From assembly GCA_964019425.1 (NCBI GenBank), contig OZ025859.1:310001-374000 (forward strand): a stretch of DNA of 64,000 nucleotides, in the 5' to 3' direction. The notes below the pieces were generated by a model that was given only the letters and a program-made list of their open reading frames with translations, was not told the DNA's origin and searched no databases. The translations under genes were made by a program, and so were the position numbers. This document shows positions 53,430-62,465 of this stretch, one piece after another (the stretch's first letter is position 1; each line of letters begins with the position of its first letter). The DNA is from Flectonema sp. DT1601. Lineage: Eukaryota > Euglenozoa > Diplonemea > Diplonemida > Diplonemidae.

Positions 53430-54547
53430 TTAGGAAAGTTCGTCTTTAACCCTCTTCACAGCAGGGCCTTCTGCTTTTTTTGTCTTCTTCCTTATTGGGT
53501 CAGCAGCACACACCTTAAACATGTTGCACGCTACTTGCAGCATAGCATCAACATGTCTGTGAACCATTCTTGATCGCTGCTTTGTCAGTAGGCGGGATGT
53601 CACTTTGAATGTCCGTTCAACATGTGCCTCTGATGCAGCGATTCTACACAGTGACATGTAGAACTGTGTAAGGTGGGGAACAACCTTGCTACCAATTTCC
53701 CTCCAGAATATTGCTGCATCCTTCTTCTGATGTGCTTTCTTTTGCCTCTCTACTGTAGCTGTTGACAACTCAGAGATAAGGGTGGTGCTGAACCCATGTC
53801 TTACCAGCCACCCTGCAAAGTAAGGCTGCATCAGGTTCTGCTGCTCCTCATTCAGACCCATCCCCTGCATTGCCCTTAACATCTTAAGAGCATCAAAACT
53901 GAAGTTAGACACAATGCGGGTGTTCAGGGACTGCAGTGCACTGCTTACCAATTTTGATACCTTTGGATCACTTATTGCTTTCCATTTCCGTGTCACATAC
54001 TCCAGCTGTCCCAGCACATCCTGCAACCCTGCCGAGTCACGCTGGAGGTTATCAGTTGCATATGCAACTGGCTGCACCAATTTTGCAGCAGTTTTCATCT
54101 TCTCGATGTCTGCTGCACAGCAAGGAAACAGGCGTTGTTTCCCCTTGCGTTTCAGCAGGAGATCTTCAAGTCTCACTGCCCGAACCCAGCAGTCGTACAC
54201 TGTGTTCCATCGGGTACTGCCTATGCGTTTAAGTTGCAGAGGGCTTCCCTTTCGACCCTTCTGCACCTCAAGGAACAACTCCTTCCTTTTGGGGGTTGCC
54301 ATCTCCTCTGTCAGATCCTTCACCTTATTGTATGCCGTTGAGAGGAGGGGGATACCATTGATGAGATCCTTCATTAACAGCTGCAATGAATGTGCTGCAC
54401 ATCTGATAGTGAGGAGCTTCTCCTTCCCTGCAGCCTGGAGCATCTGCTCTAGAGCATCTGCGTCAATGCCCTCTGGGTCTTCTTCTCCTGCACTTTCACA
54501 AGATGCTGCACTGTCATTGTCAGTGTCTTCTTCAAGACTCTCCATCT
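53430..54547 (-). CDS. hAT transposase, exon 2
   Basis: Encodes 371 residues plus the split codon. After an acidic stretch it gives LTIRCAAHSLQLLMKDL, the segment that follows the second catalytic Asp in hAT transposases, a long helical insertion domain, and CRIAASEAHVERTFKVTSRLLTKQRSRM, the C-terminal dimerisation region with its Glu. The ATG at 54545 is probably internal: a 73-nt intron (54548-54620) joins this exon in frame to the upstream part. Confidence 0.8.
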
Positions 54548-54620
54548 CTGTGATGGTTTATTAAATCTTGGTTTGTAAAATGTTGGGCAGCAGGTAATGT
54601 TTGCTTTTTTAGATACATAC
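54548..54620 (-). other. Predicted 73-nt intron in hAT transposase
   Basis: Minus strand: GTATGT donor at 54620-54615 and CATCACAG acceptor ending at 54548. Removing it joins codons PV, a split AAG and MESLEEDTD, fusing the two long frames into one protein of about 951 residues. Without splicing the upstream frame ends at 54532. Confidence 0.7.
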
Positions 54621-56358
54621 TAACTGGAAGTGCTGCTTCCTTCAGGGCATTCTGCATGCTCTTTGCATTGTCAGCACAGAAGGCAAGTGGGACAACATTA
54701 GCTTCAAGTAGCTCAGTAGTGATGCTTCGAAGTACCTTCAAGGCATCTGCAGCAGAAAAGCTAGTAACTACTACACTTCTAAAAAACAGGGCCATATGGC
54801 CATTGTGAATACTGAAGTTCAGCACTCGTCGCTTTCCAGGTAGTGTCGCCCCATCAAACATAATTGTAACATCATCGCCTTCAAACCGCTTAAGCAACTT
54901 CTGACGGCAGGTATTCCCAAGCTTCTCAATGTGGGCAAGCAGACTCCTTCGCGTAACACCTGCAGGTGCAGACGTAATGCCAGTGAAAGTTGGATCTTCA
55001 ACCACTTGCAGGGCTATCTTATTTTGGCAGAAGAACACAGCTATTTTGTCCATCATGCTCTGTTGGTGTGAGACATTGTACAAACACTTGATGTTTCTAA
55101 AGAAATTCAATGGTTTACATACCAAGTCTTTTAAAACACACAGATCAGTGGTGGAAGTGCCATGTGTTACCCCCAACTCCTTAGGCTTCCCGCTTCCTGG
55201 GAGGTTGTGATGACAACGCAAGTGTGCCCGCAGGTTACTTGTTCCAGCGTTTTTCTTCCCTGAGCCTCCATTCTTCATCCTAATCTCACCGCAAATGTTG
55301 CACTTGCCCCTATCCCCATTATCAACAAACCAACCACCCTCACCAAAGAGTGGTCGGTCAGCCTGTGTTGTCCCAACCTCCAATCCCCCCTCCTTAGCTT
55401 CCTGTGGAATTGGCGCAGCTGGTATCTTGGGAAGTACTTCAGGCATGCTCTCCTTCGGCTTACTATCAAGGATATTGCGAATCCTCTCCTCCTTTGCATT
55501 CCACACCTCAGTTGCATCTCTGCACTTCTGTTCTGCATCATCTACCTCTGCTTTTAGTCGCTTCACTTCATTTTCCATCTCCCCATGTTCGGATTCAAGT
55601 AACCGCTTCTCGTTCTCAATCTCTAGAACCCTTGTTTCCAACTCTGTAACTTTCTCTGAGCTGCCTGTCTGCAACACATTTGCTAGAGTTGCGTGTGTAA
55701 TTTGTGCTACCTGCAGTTGAATCCCTTCCGCTAGGGAAGAATGTTGTTTCTTTAGGGCACTGCACTCATCTTGCAAGCTAAGTAATTCCTTCTCAGCAGC
55801 AGTGTTTGACTCCTGCAGTTTCTGCGTTACTGCTTCATGCTCTTCCTGCAGCAGCAACTGCTCTTCATGCATTGCACCCTGGAATGCCTGGAACTCAGAG
55901 TCCCTGTAGCTTTGTTGGGCTACAAGATGGTGTTCTTGCAACTTTTCCACTGCAGTTATACCATCGTCAGTAGAAATGTTACTGAATGATGACTGCTCCT
56001 TTTGCCAGTTTCCAACTAAGTTTTCTACATCCCCACTACCTTCTTTCTTAGCTGAGTGACTAAGATGTCGAAAGTGAGAGAGATTCCCCCTGTACACTGT
56101 GACTGAATGATAGGGATTTGATGCCAAATCAGCATCAGAGGGTGGAAATCGAAGGATAGTGGCAGGATCTTGGCGATACATGATACCAACATGCCTGTTA
56201 TCACCTGATCCTCGGGCTACTTGCACATAGCCTCTCCATTCCACTATCTTCTTCGCTGCCTCTTTCTTGAATCGCAGAACGATTCGATCATCGACTTGCA
56301 AGTCACATGCAAGTTGCTGCAGCTCAGCAGCCTCAAGTGGAGTTTCAAGAGCATTCAT
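54621..56358 (-). CDS. hAT transposase, exon 1 (N-terminal domain, coiled coil, BED finger, catalytic start)
   Basis: From the ATG at 56358 (MNALETPLEAAELQ). Order: an N-terminal domain of about 80 residues with DDRIVLRFKKEAAKKIVEWRGYV, resembling an SH3/chromo-like barrel by pattern only; a coiled coil of about 150 residues; a BED-type zinc finger (CNICG...LRAHLRCHH); then FDGATLPGKRR (first catalytic Asp) and LAFCADNAKSMQNAL (second Asp). An upstream ATG at 56397 is followed by a pyrimidine tract ending TTTCAG, so the leader may hold another intron. The long coiled-coil insertion before the BED finger is unusual for hAT. Confidence 0.8.
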
Positions 56359-56397
56359 TGTAGGAGAGATGGATCTGAAAGGAGAAAAAAAACACAT

Positions 56398-56942
56398 TGC
56401 AACAGGTTAAGTTACTGTAGTTTGATAGGGAACTTTGTAAGACATTTAGAACCTGGGGGGGGTAAATTAAGGAGGGGAAATTTGGATTTATGCAGTTTTG
56501 ACACCTCTTACCTTATATCCTTGCTCTGTTCACAGATTTAGCTGCTAATATACCAAAAGACCCCAAAAAAACCCAAACAAGACTGGTTACTAGCTTTTTT
56601 AATTAAAAAAAATTTTTTTTACTCCCCTTCAAGTAATTTTTTTTTTTTTTTTTTTACATTCTGAGAGAATAAATTTTTTTTCAAAAAATTCAAAAAAAAT
56701 GCTTTCAAGCTCCACAGTGCCAGTTTCTCAATTTTCCACTGCTTTATTTTCAACAACTTTCCATTTTTTTTCTAAAAAAATTCCAAAAAAATACCAAAAA
56801 TGTCCAAAAATGAGGTATTTTTTGTTTGAAAATTTTTTTTCAAAAAAGCTAAAAAAAAGCTAAAAAAAGCTAAAAAAAGCTAAATAGCTTTAGCTTAGCT
56901 CTAAAAAGCTTAGCTTTAGCTTTAGCTTTTTGCACAAGTATG
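56398..56942. other. hAT 5' region and right terminal inverted repeat
   Basis: AT-rich, with AGCTAAAA-type subterminal repeats from about 56845 and the terminal inverted repeat at about 56880-56942. A promoter is expected here but no TATA element stands out. Confidence 0.7.
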
Positions 56943-56949
56943 TTTGGAG
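56943..56949 (+). repeat. hAT target-site duplication, right
   Basis: TTTGGAG, identical to 52848-52854. Confidence 0.75.
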
Positions 56950-57535
56950 GAAGACTGCTTCCGAGGAACCCTCACCTGAATGGGATGCGAGATGGACGGT
57001 GATGCGTGAACAAGAGGACTCAGTTGTGGCCCCGGAGGAAGCAACGAAGAGACCACCGCCACTAGGAAAAAAGCCACCACCGGTATGCAAACTTCACCGC
57101 AAGGGGAAGTGCGCGACATGCGACAACGCGGTGGAAGTGGCAATCTACGAATGCTGCTACAACCACCACCGAAATGACGAATCGGACGGACTGACCCCCG
57201 TCTGGGACTTCTGTACGAAGCACAGAATGACGGCATGCGGGAGTTGCTACTCGCAGAGGAAGACAGCCGACACCTGCTGCGGGAAGTACCATCACAGGTG
57301 CAAACAACACGACAGACCGATCTGTCAAAGCTGCGGTCGCAACGCGAACCGGTCGCACCGACTGGCATCCTGGTGCTGCTCACACAAACACCACGGACAA
57401 CTGCCACCGAAACCTGCCCCTAAACGGAAGACGAAGAAGGAAGTGAAGGGACAGGGAACCCTGCTGGGCCTTGGTTTCACCAAGGAAAAGACGGGAGACG
57501 TCGAGGGGAGACGGGAGGGTAAGGGCCTGACCTAG
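56950..57535 (+). CDS. APE-type LINE ORF2 C-terminal Cys/His-rich domain
   Basis: About 195 residues continuing the LINE frame after the hAT. It contains over a dozen Cys and His in pairs: CKLHRKGKCATC, CCYNHHRN, CTKHRMTACGSC, CCGKYHHRCKQH and CQSCGRN, followed by a Lys-rich tail (PKPAPKRKTKKEVKG) and a stop. It looks like a multi-zinc binding module, possibly for RNA or target contact. It is not a domain I know from standard LINE C-termini. Followed by about 70 bases of LINE 3' sequence. Confidence 0.65.
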
Positions 57536-57608
57536 ATAGGTCGGAAAAGTGTCGCATCATCCGACAGGGCTGTCTTTGTACAGACTGGGTGACGGCACTC
57601 AAAACTAA
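57536..57608 (+). other. LINE 3' end
   Basis: Sequence after the ORF2 stop that has no counterpart in the second Polinton-like unit (61157 onward). No poly(A). Its end marks the junction with the Polinton-like segment. Confidence 0.5.
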
Positions 57609-58731
57609 ACATATAAGGAGTGGCAGGGGGAACTGGAGAAGATCGCATTCAAGGAGGGCGACCATGCTGGGATATCTGATGAAAAGCAAGAATATCGCAT
57701 GAACCAGTGCAAGGAGAACATCGCTAAAGCCGATGCCCGATTGCTGATTCTGACGCAGGGGAGTACAGTGTCGGCACAGTTGGAAGGACTTCATCTCAGC
57801 TCGTCTGGAAGTCGAAAGCGACCCGCAGAAGGAGAGCTCCCGAATAACGATGTGAAATGTCAGCATCGCCTGGCCGGGATCGTGATGGCTGGAAAGTTGA
57901 CTTCTTGATTCCAAACGGGGCATCCATGATTGGTTTGCGGAAATCGATGTTTAATCTTGCCGAAAGTCATTTGGCTAGAGAACCATTGGACATTAGTTAC
58001 CAAACAGAACAGAACAAGGCAATTACGAAGAGCACATCTATGCGAGTGTTGTTGCATTTCACAGATCAGGCTGAAGCAAGCAGGATGTTGGTCAGTGCAA
58101 GGAAGCTGCTACAAAGACAATACAGTTCTGACCTTCCATTCGAAGTTCAACTGAAAAGCTTGGCCCTCAAGTTTTTGCAGACCGCTATGACAACCAGCCT
58201 CTCTCTCCTGACCGTACTAGCTGGAATGATGTAATAGAACCAGCGCCTTCTGATACAACTGCCGAACATACACCGAGGCTTACCGTCGAAGAAATCGAAA
58301 CGCAAACACCAATGGATCCGAAAATGTTCAGAGAAGGTGCAGCCAAGGCAGAATGGGCGCATATTAAGGAGTGGTCTAAGGATAATTGCACCCACCAAGA
58401 AGGCGCAGATCCAAGCAATCGATTGATTTTGGATCCAATTCACCATCAGATGTATGATGCACGCGGGGGAGGGAATGTCTGTGGTGTTACATTTTTTATG
58501 GATGATAGTGATCACAACACAAGAGAACAGACTACCTTACACATTTTGTATGCCAATGCTGATGCAGCGTGTCAATCAAGAAGTCTTCACAATGCAACTT
58601 TCAAGAGCACCAATCACTATACTGTTCAAATCCAGCACCCTGAACCTCAAGAACTCCACAAGTACTTGAATCCACGGCACAACAGGAATATTCGTGAGAA
58701 CGAAAACTTCAATAGCTACCTTCCTAATTAG
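57609..58731 (+). pseudogene. Broken copy of the coiled-coil virus-like protein
   Basis: Corresponds to the gene at 61075-62292. It lacks the N-terminal part, which the LINE junction replaces, and is no longer one open frame. Fossil. Confidence 0.75.
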
Positions 58732-58776
58732 TAGATTAAAAACCTAAACAGCAAAGCTTACCATCGAAGATATTGT

Positions 58777-58812
58777 ATGGTAAAGGGATTCTTTAAGTCT
58801 TGTACATGCTAA
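58777..58812 (+). other. Short KGFFKSCTC motif frame, unit 1
   Basis: Eleven codons, M-V-KGFFKSCTC, ending in TAA. The same C-terminal motif ends the 49-codon frame at 60717-60866, and an identical copy lies at 62338-62373. Probably a remnant or extra copy of that small gene's end. Confidence 0.45.
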
Positions 58813-58904
58813 AAAAGTACCTTCACCCGGAGTCGAACCTAGGCATAAATGTCCCGCGGATGTCTAGTGAATTTCTTTTTCGTGTAAAGTCCCTGTTGTT
58901 GGGT
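58813..58904. other. Intergenic stretch between convergent genes, unit 1
   Basis: Lies between the coiled-coil gene and the protease, which converge. It contains GGAGTCGAACCTAGG, resembling a tRNA T-arm on the minus strand, without the rest of a tRNA. A second copy is at 62374-62465. Confidence 0.5.
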
Positions 58905-59717
58905 TTACTTTACTATCCTTTCTAATAACATCCTAGTTCCAAATACAGGCAAGGATAAGACATGTTGGAGCCTGTCGAGTGGGTTTAGGTTGGTCGGATC
59001 GAGTGCGTTCTTTATATTACCTTTCATAAGTTTAATATCAGCGGCGTGCTTCTTCTTCTTGACACAATTAGGATCATCATCGCAGTCCCTCTCAGCAGCG
59101 GAATATGCGAGATCGTGATGCATCGCCAACCTATCGAATCGACTCTTGGGTTTAGTTAAAACATCGGATTGTGGGATGTCTTCGTTGTTTACTTCCCTAG
59201 TAATGTTGTCATCCAAGTTCTTGATCCTATCCTCCAACTTAGTACCAGGACCTGCAAACAAAGCCTTCTCAACCCCATTCTTAGTCAGAACTGGTAGATG
59301 TAATTCTGTGTTGGGGAAAACCCGTGTCAACCACTCATGGATACCACCACCCTTGATTATTCTGTCATTGTCGTCAACATCACCGTGATACTTTTTATAT
59401 AAGAAATCGTGGTAGGAGTTTTCATCATGTACATTCTTTACAAAGTCGATGACGAAGTACCCACACATTATGCTCTTCAAGTCCTGCAGTTGGGTAGTGG
59501 AATAGATGAGAGGTCGAACCCTTACTTCTTCGGGTGGAGGCATGCCAAATGAATCGAAGTACAACGCAGGTCCAGAGTGGGGTATGAATAGACATGTCCA
59601 GTGGGTTCCAACAGAATCAGAGTGATGCAAGTTTATAAGATAGTAACCAGGGTCGAGATCGTGTGGTATTTCGTCGCGCATGACAACCCCCGCCAAAGGT
59701 TTACCGATTTCCTTCAA
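58905..59717 (-). CDS. Adenain-like cysteine protease fused to phospholipase A2 domain, unit 1
   Basis: 270 residues. The N-terminal half matches the adenovirus-type maturation protease pattern: GTHWTCLF (His39), YFDSFG (Asp55) and MCGYFVIDFV (Cys85) in the right order and spacing. The C-terminal half has AGPGTKLEDR (about 155-164), the calcium-loop-like motif, and MHHDLAYSAAERD with the HD-x-x-Y catalytic motif (His201, Asp202), as in parvovirus VP1 phospholipase A2. In known viruses the protease matures capsids and the lipase helps endosome escape; both roles here are inference. The gene looks whole. Confidence 0.8.
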   Translation of the reverse strand: MKEIGKPLAGVVMRDEIPHDLDPGYYLINLHHSDSVGTHWTCLFIPHSGPALYFDSFGMPPPEEVRVRPLIYSTTQLQDLKSIMCGYFVIDFVKNVHDENSYHDFLYKKYHGDVDDNDRIIKGGGIHEWLTRVFPNTELHLPVLTKNGVEKALFAGPGTKLEDRIKNLDDNITREVNNEDIPQSDVLTKPKSRFDRLAMHHDLAYSAAERDCDDDPNCVKKKKHAADIKLMKGNIKNALDPTNLNPLDRLQHVLSLPVFGTRMLLERIVK

Positions 59718-59945
59718 GTAGTCTTCTATTTGATAACTATATAGAGGTTCGTAGTCTACATCATTGTTTTTTTTAATGAGGTACCGGGCACGATAATACC
59801 TCCACCTAGCAAGGCATCTGCAGCGGTATCGACGAGGACATGGGCGGCTGGCTATAATACCTTCTTCGCAACCGTTTTAATACCGGATCAACCATTATTT
59901 ATACGGAAATAATTTGAATAACTATATATATACAACTTAACTAAA
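59718..59945. promoter_or_regulatory. Divergent intergenic region with TATA-like element
   Basis: Lies between divergently read genes. A TATATATATA run at about 59923-59932 sits roughly 15-20 bases upstream of the ATG at 59946 and may serve as a promoter element. Inference from sequence only. Confidence 0.35.
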
Positions 59946-60695
59946 ATGCCAAGCTTAGGACATAATTTTACTACATGTAATTGCACTACGACTACGACTG
60001 CGACTGCTGCTGCTGCTGTATCGAGTAAACTAGAACCAACCGCCAGCGATGTGTCACTCGTCGATATTGTAGAGGTGGTTGAGGGTCATAACCAAACTAA
60101 TTTGAGCAGCGAGGGATACAACAATAGTTTATTATATAATGATACATTCCCAGATAATACATACATTGAAGTCGACGTCAATTCATTTAATGTCATGGTC
60201 GGCATGATCGATCCAACGGCATTCGAGGAGTTGGGTGTTAGGGATAATTGGGGTGGTGCTCCGGGTATGACTGACAACGGAGGATTTACTAATATAACTG
60301 CTAGCGAGTTTGGGTTGGCTTATTTCAACGGTGGTAATTCAGCAGTGCAACCAATAGTTGATGGAATATGGCTAGCGCCACCGGAAATCCAGGTCACCAA
60401 GGTGCAGTTATGTGTGAAGGGTAGTGATATTGAAATCGTATACATCTACAGTACAGGTCAAGTAGGGTGGGTTACGACAATTTCAAATCCGTATAGTTCT
60501 GATCTACGTTTCTTCATATCAGGTCATGTCGTCGGTGGTAGCATTGCGAGGGAGGAGTTCAGAGGTACATTGGAAGGGCTAACTCACATCGGTAATGATT
60601 ATGTATTCGACTCAGGTGTCCACACGCATTCCTTCTGGCATACCGATACTGATCCCTACTTCGGTCTCACCGATAGATTTATCAAACTCAATTAA
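59946..60695 (+). CDS. Beta-rich virus-like protein of unknown function, unit 1
   Basis: 249 residues, unrecognised. A Thr/Ala-rich N-terminus (CTTTTTATAAAAV) precedes a region with the look of a beta-sandwich: alternating hydrophobic residues, many Gly, Asn and aromatic residues, few Lys. Several NxS/T sites occur near the N-terminus. No signal peptide or membrane segment is evident. Position beside the protease suggests a structural or fibre-like role, but this is a guess. A second copy starts at 63507. Confidence 0.6.
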   Translation: MPSLGHNFTTCNCTTTTTATAAAAVSSKLEPTASDVSLVDIVEVVEGHNQTNLSSEGYNNSLLYNDTFPDNTYIEVDVNSFNVMVGMIDPTAFEELGVRDNWGGAPGMTDNGGFTNITASEFGLAYFNGGNSAVQPIVDGIWLAPPEIQVTKVQLCVKGSDIEIVYIYSTGQVGWVTTISNPYSSDLRFFISGHVVGGSIAREEFRGTLEGLTHIGNDYVFDSGVHTHSFWHTDTDPYFGLTDRFIKLN

Positions 60696-60716
60696 ATTAG
60701 GAATACTTATATACAT

Positions 60717-60866
60717 ATGACAACACCCAGTATTAACTCAAATAATGTAATTACCATCGAGGGAAACTCGAACTTGAAGATGACTAATGGAGCCCCGACG
60801 AAAGCAGATATAATGTGTAAGGCGATGTGTATGATAAAGGGATTCTTCAAGTCGTGCACTTGCTAA
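60717..60866 (+). CDS. Small Cys-rich peptide gene
   Basis: 49 codons beginning MTTPSINSNN and ending IKGFFKSCTC, just 21 bases after the preceding stop. It has four Cys in the last 17 residues (CKAMC...CTC). The conserved end recurs at 58777-58812 and 62338-62373. Function unknown; it may be a small virion or membrane-active peptide. Confidence 0.5.
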   Translation: MTTPSINSNNVITIEGNSNLKMTNGAPTKADIMCKAMCMIKGFFKSCTC

Positions 60867-61074
60867 CTTTTCTTATATTATTCAGGTACGACTTCCGGGT
60901 ATCGATAACCATGATGAGATGTTGACGGAAGTTGTATCAATTAATGCACTTTATCAATACTTAATATTGCACTTCGAAGCCGGATGAAATGAAGGAATAT
61001 GAATGATGCCTTGTTGTTTAAAGGGAACTGCTTACTCCGCGACCCACTATTTTTTTCTCTTCCAGCCTAACAAC
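60867..61074 (+). other. Region upstream of the coiled-coil gene
   Basis: No gene. Contains two pyrimidine tracts ending in CAG (near 60891 and TTTTTTCTCTTCCAG near 61065), the second just before the ATG at 61075, which looks like a 3' splice site. Confidence 0.4.
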
Positions 61075-62292
61075 ATGTCAAACGATGAATTGAAGTTTGT
61101 TATGGAGCTTGCCCAGGCTGATGCGGAGAAGAGGGAGTTGGTGTTGAAGCAGGAGATCAAGGAGTGGCAGGGGGAACTGAGGGAGGCTGAGCTTGATGAA
61201 GAAGAGGCAGCAGAAGGGCGTGGAAAGCGATTACTGGTGAAGAAGATAAGGGACCTAAAAGAGAACATTGCTAAAGCCGATGCCCGATTGCTGATTCTGA
61301 CGCAGGGGAGTACAGTGTCGGCACAGTTGGAAGGACTTCATCTCAGCTCGTCTGGAAGTCGAAAGCGACCCGCAGAAGGAGAGCTCCCGAATAACGATGT
61401 GAAAATGTCAGCATCGCCTGGCCGGGATCGTGATGGCTGGAAAGTTGACTTCTTGATTCCAAACGGGGCATCCATGATTGGTTTGCGGAAATCGATGTTT
61501 AATCTTGCCGAAAGTCATTTGGCTAGAGAACCATTGGACATTAGTTACCAAACAGAACAGAACAAGGCAATTACGAAGAGCACATCTATGCGAGTGTTGT
61601 TGCATTTCACAGATCAGGCTGAAGCAAGCAGGATGTTGGTCAGTGCAAGGAAGCTGCTACAAAGACAATACAGTTCTGACCTTCCATTAAACTTTGAGGT
61701 TCGAAGTTCAACTGAAAAGCTTGGCCCTCAAGTTTTTGCAGACCGCTATGACAACCAGCCTCTCTCTCCTGACCGTACTAGCTGGAATGATGTAATAGAA
61801 CCAGCGCCTTCTGATACAACTGCCGAACATACACCGAGGCTTACCGTCGAAGAAATCGAAACGCAAACACCAATGGATCCGAAAATGTTCAGAGAAGGTG
61901 CAGCCAAGGCAGAATGGGCGCATATTAAGGAGTGGTCTAAGGATAATTGCACCCACCAAGAAGGCGCAGATCCAAGCAATCGATTGATTTTGGATCCAAT
62001 TCACCATCAGATGTATGATGCACGCGGGGGAGGGAATGTCTGTGGTGTTACATTTTTTATGGATGATAGTGATCACAACACAAGAGAACAGACTACCTTA
62101 CACATTTTGTATGCCAATGCTGATGCAGCGTGTCAATCAAGAAGTCTTCACAATGCAACTTTCAAGAGCACCAATCACTATACTGTTCAAATCCAGCACC
62201 CTGAACCTCAAGAACTCCACAAGTACTTGAATCCACGGCACAACAGGAATATTCGTGAGAACGAAAACTTCAATAGCTACCTTCCTAATTAG
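61075..62292 (+). CDS. Coiled-coil virus-like protein of unknown function, unit 2
   Basis: 405 residues from MSNDELKFVMELAQ; the frame is open from 61003, but the upstream codons look like leader or intron. The first 90 residues form a strongly charged coiled coil (KEWQGELREAELDEEEAAEG), then a Ser/Lys-Arg patch (SGSRKRPAEGE), then a globular region with no motif I recognise (WKVDFLIPNGASMIG; DPIHHQMYDARGGGNVCGV). It converges with the protease gene. The gene looks whole here. A role in virion assembly is possible by context only. Confidence 0.65.
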   Translation: MSNDELKFVMELAQADAEKRELVLKQEIKEWQGELREAELDEEEAAEGRGKRLLVKKIRDLKENIAKADARLLILTQGSTVSAQLEGLHLSSSGSRKRPAEGELPNNDVKMSASPGRDRDGWKVDFLIPNGASMIGLRKSMFNLAESHLAREPLDISYQTEQNKAITKSTSMRVLLHFTDQAEASRMLVSARKLLQRQYSSDLPLNFEVRSSTEKLGPQVFADRYDNQPLSPDRTSWNDVIEPAPSDTTAEHTPRLTVEEIETQTPMDPKMFREGAAKAEWAHIKEWSKDNCTHQEGADPSNRLILDPIHHQMYDARGGGNVCGVTFFMDDSDHNTREQTTLHILYANADAACQSRSLHNATFKSTNHYTVQIQHPEPQELHKYLNPRHNRNIRENENFNSYLPN

Positions 62293-62337
62293 TAGATTAA
62301 AAACCTAAACAGCAAAGCTTACCATCGAAGATATTGT

Positions 62338-62373
62338 ATGGTAAAGGGATTCTTTAAGTCTTGTACATGCTAA
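62338..62373 (+). other. Short KGFFKSCTC motif frame, unit 2
   Basis: Duplicate of 58777-58812. Confidence 0.45.
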
Positions 62374-62465
62374 AAAAGTACCTTCACCCGGAGTTGAACC
62401 TAGGCATAAATGTCCCGCGGATGTCTAGTGAATTTCTTTTTCGTGTAAAGTCCCTGTTGTTGGGT

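Larger units (their letters stand above)
52855..56942 (-). mobile_element. hAT DNA transposon (4088 bp)
   Basis: Terminal inverted repeats begin CATACTTGTGCAAAAAGC at both ends and extend with few mismatches for about 60 bases, rich in AGCTAAA/AGCTTAGC motifs that continue as subterminal repeats. The ends are CA...TG as in many hAT elements. Inside, on the minus strand, is a transposase with a BED-type finger and hAT catalytic and dimerisation regions. Excision of the element plus one TTTGGAG restores the LINE frame, confirming the boundaries. It looks whole. Confidence 0.9.
47721..57608 (+). mobile_element. APE-type LINE with nested hAT transposon
   Basis: A two-ORF non-LTR retrotransposon: ORF1 (about 47770-48698), ORF2 with endonuclease/exonuclease/phosphatase-type endonuclease, reverse transcriptase with YADD, a CCHC knuckle and a Cys/His-rich C-terminus that continues past a 4088-bp hAT insertion. 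GC content is visibly higher than the flanks. The left edge abuts the gag relic of YR element 3; the right edge is set where Polinton-like sequence begins. No poly(A) tail or clear target duplication seen. It does not resolve to a clade by eye. Confidence 0.8.

Noticed and set aside
58821-58846. tRNA T-arm-like GGAGTCGAACCTAGG (minus strand), repeated at 62382-62407
   Set aside because: Only a T-loop-like stretch with an imperfect stem; no D-arm, anticodon arm or full acceptor stem can be drawn around it, and the second copy changes the conserved TTCGA.
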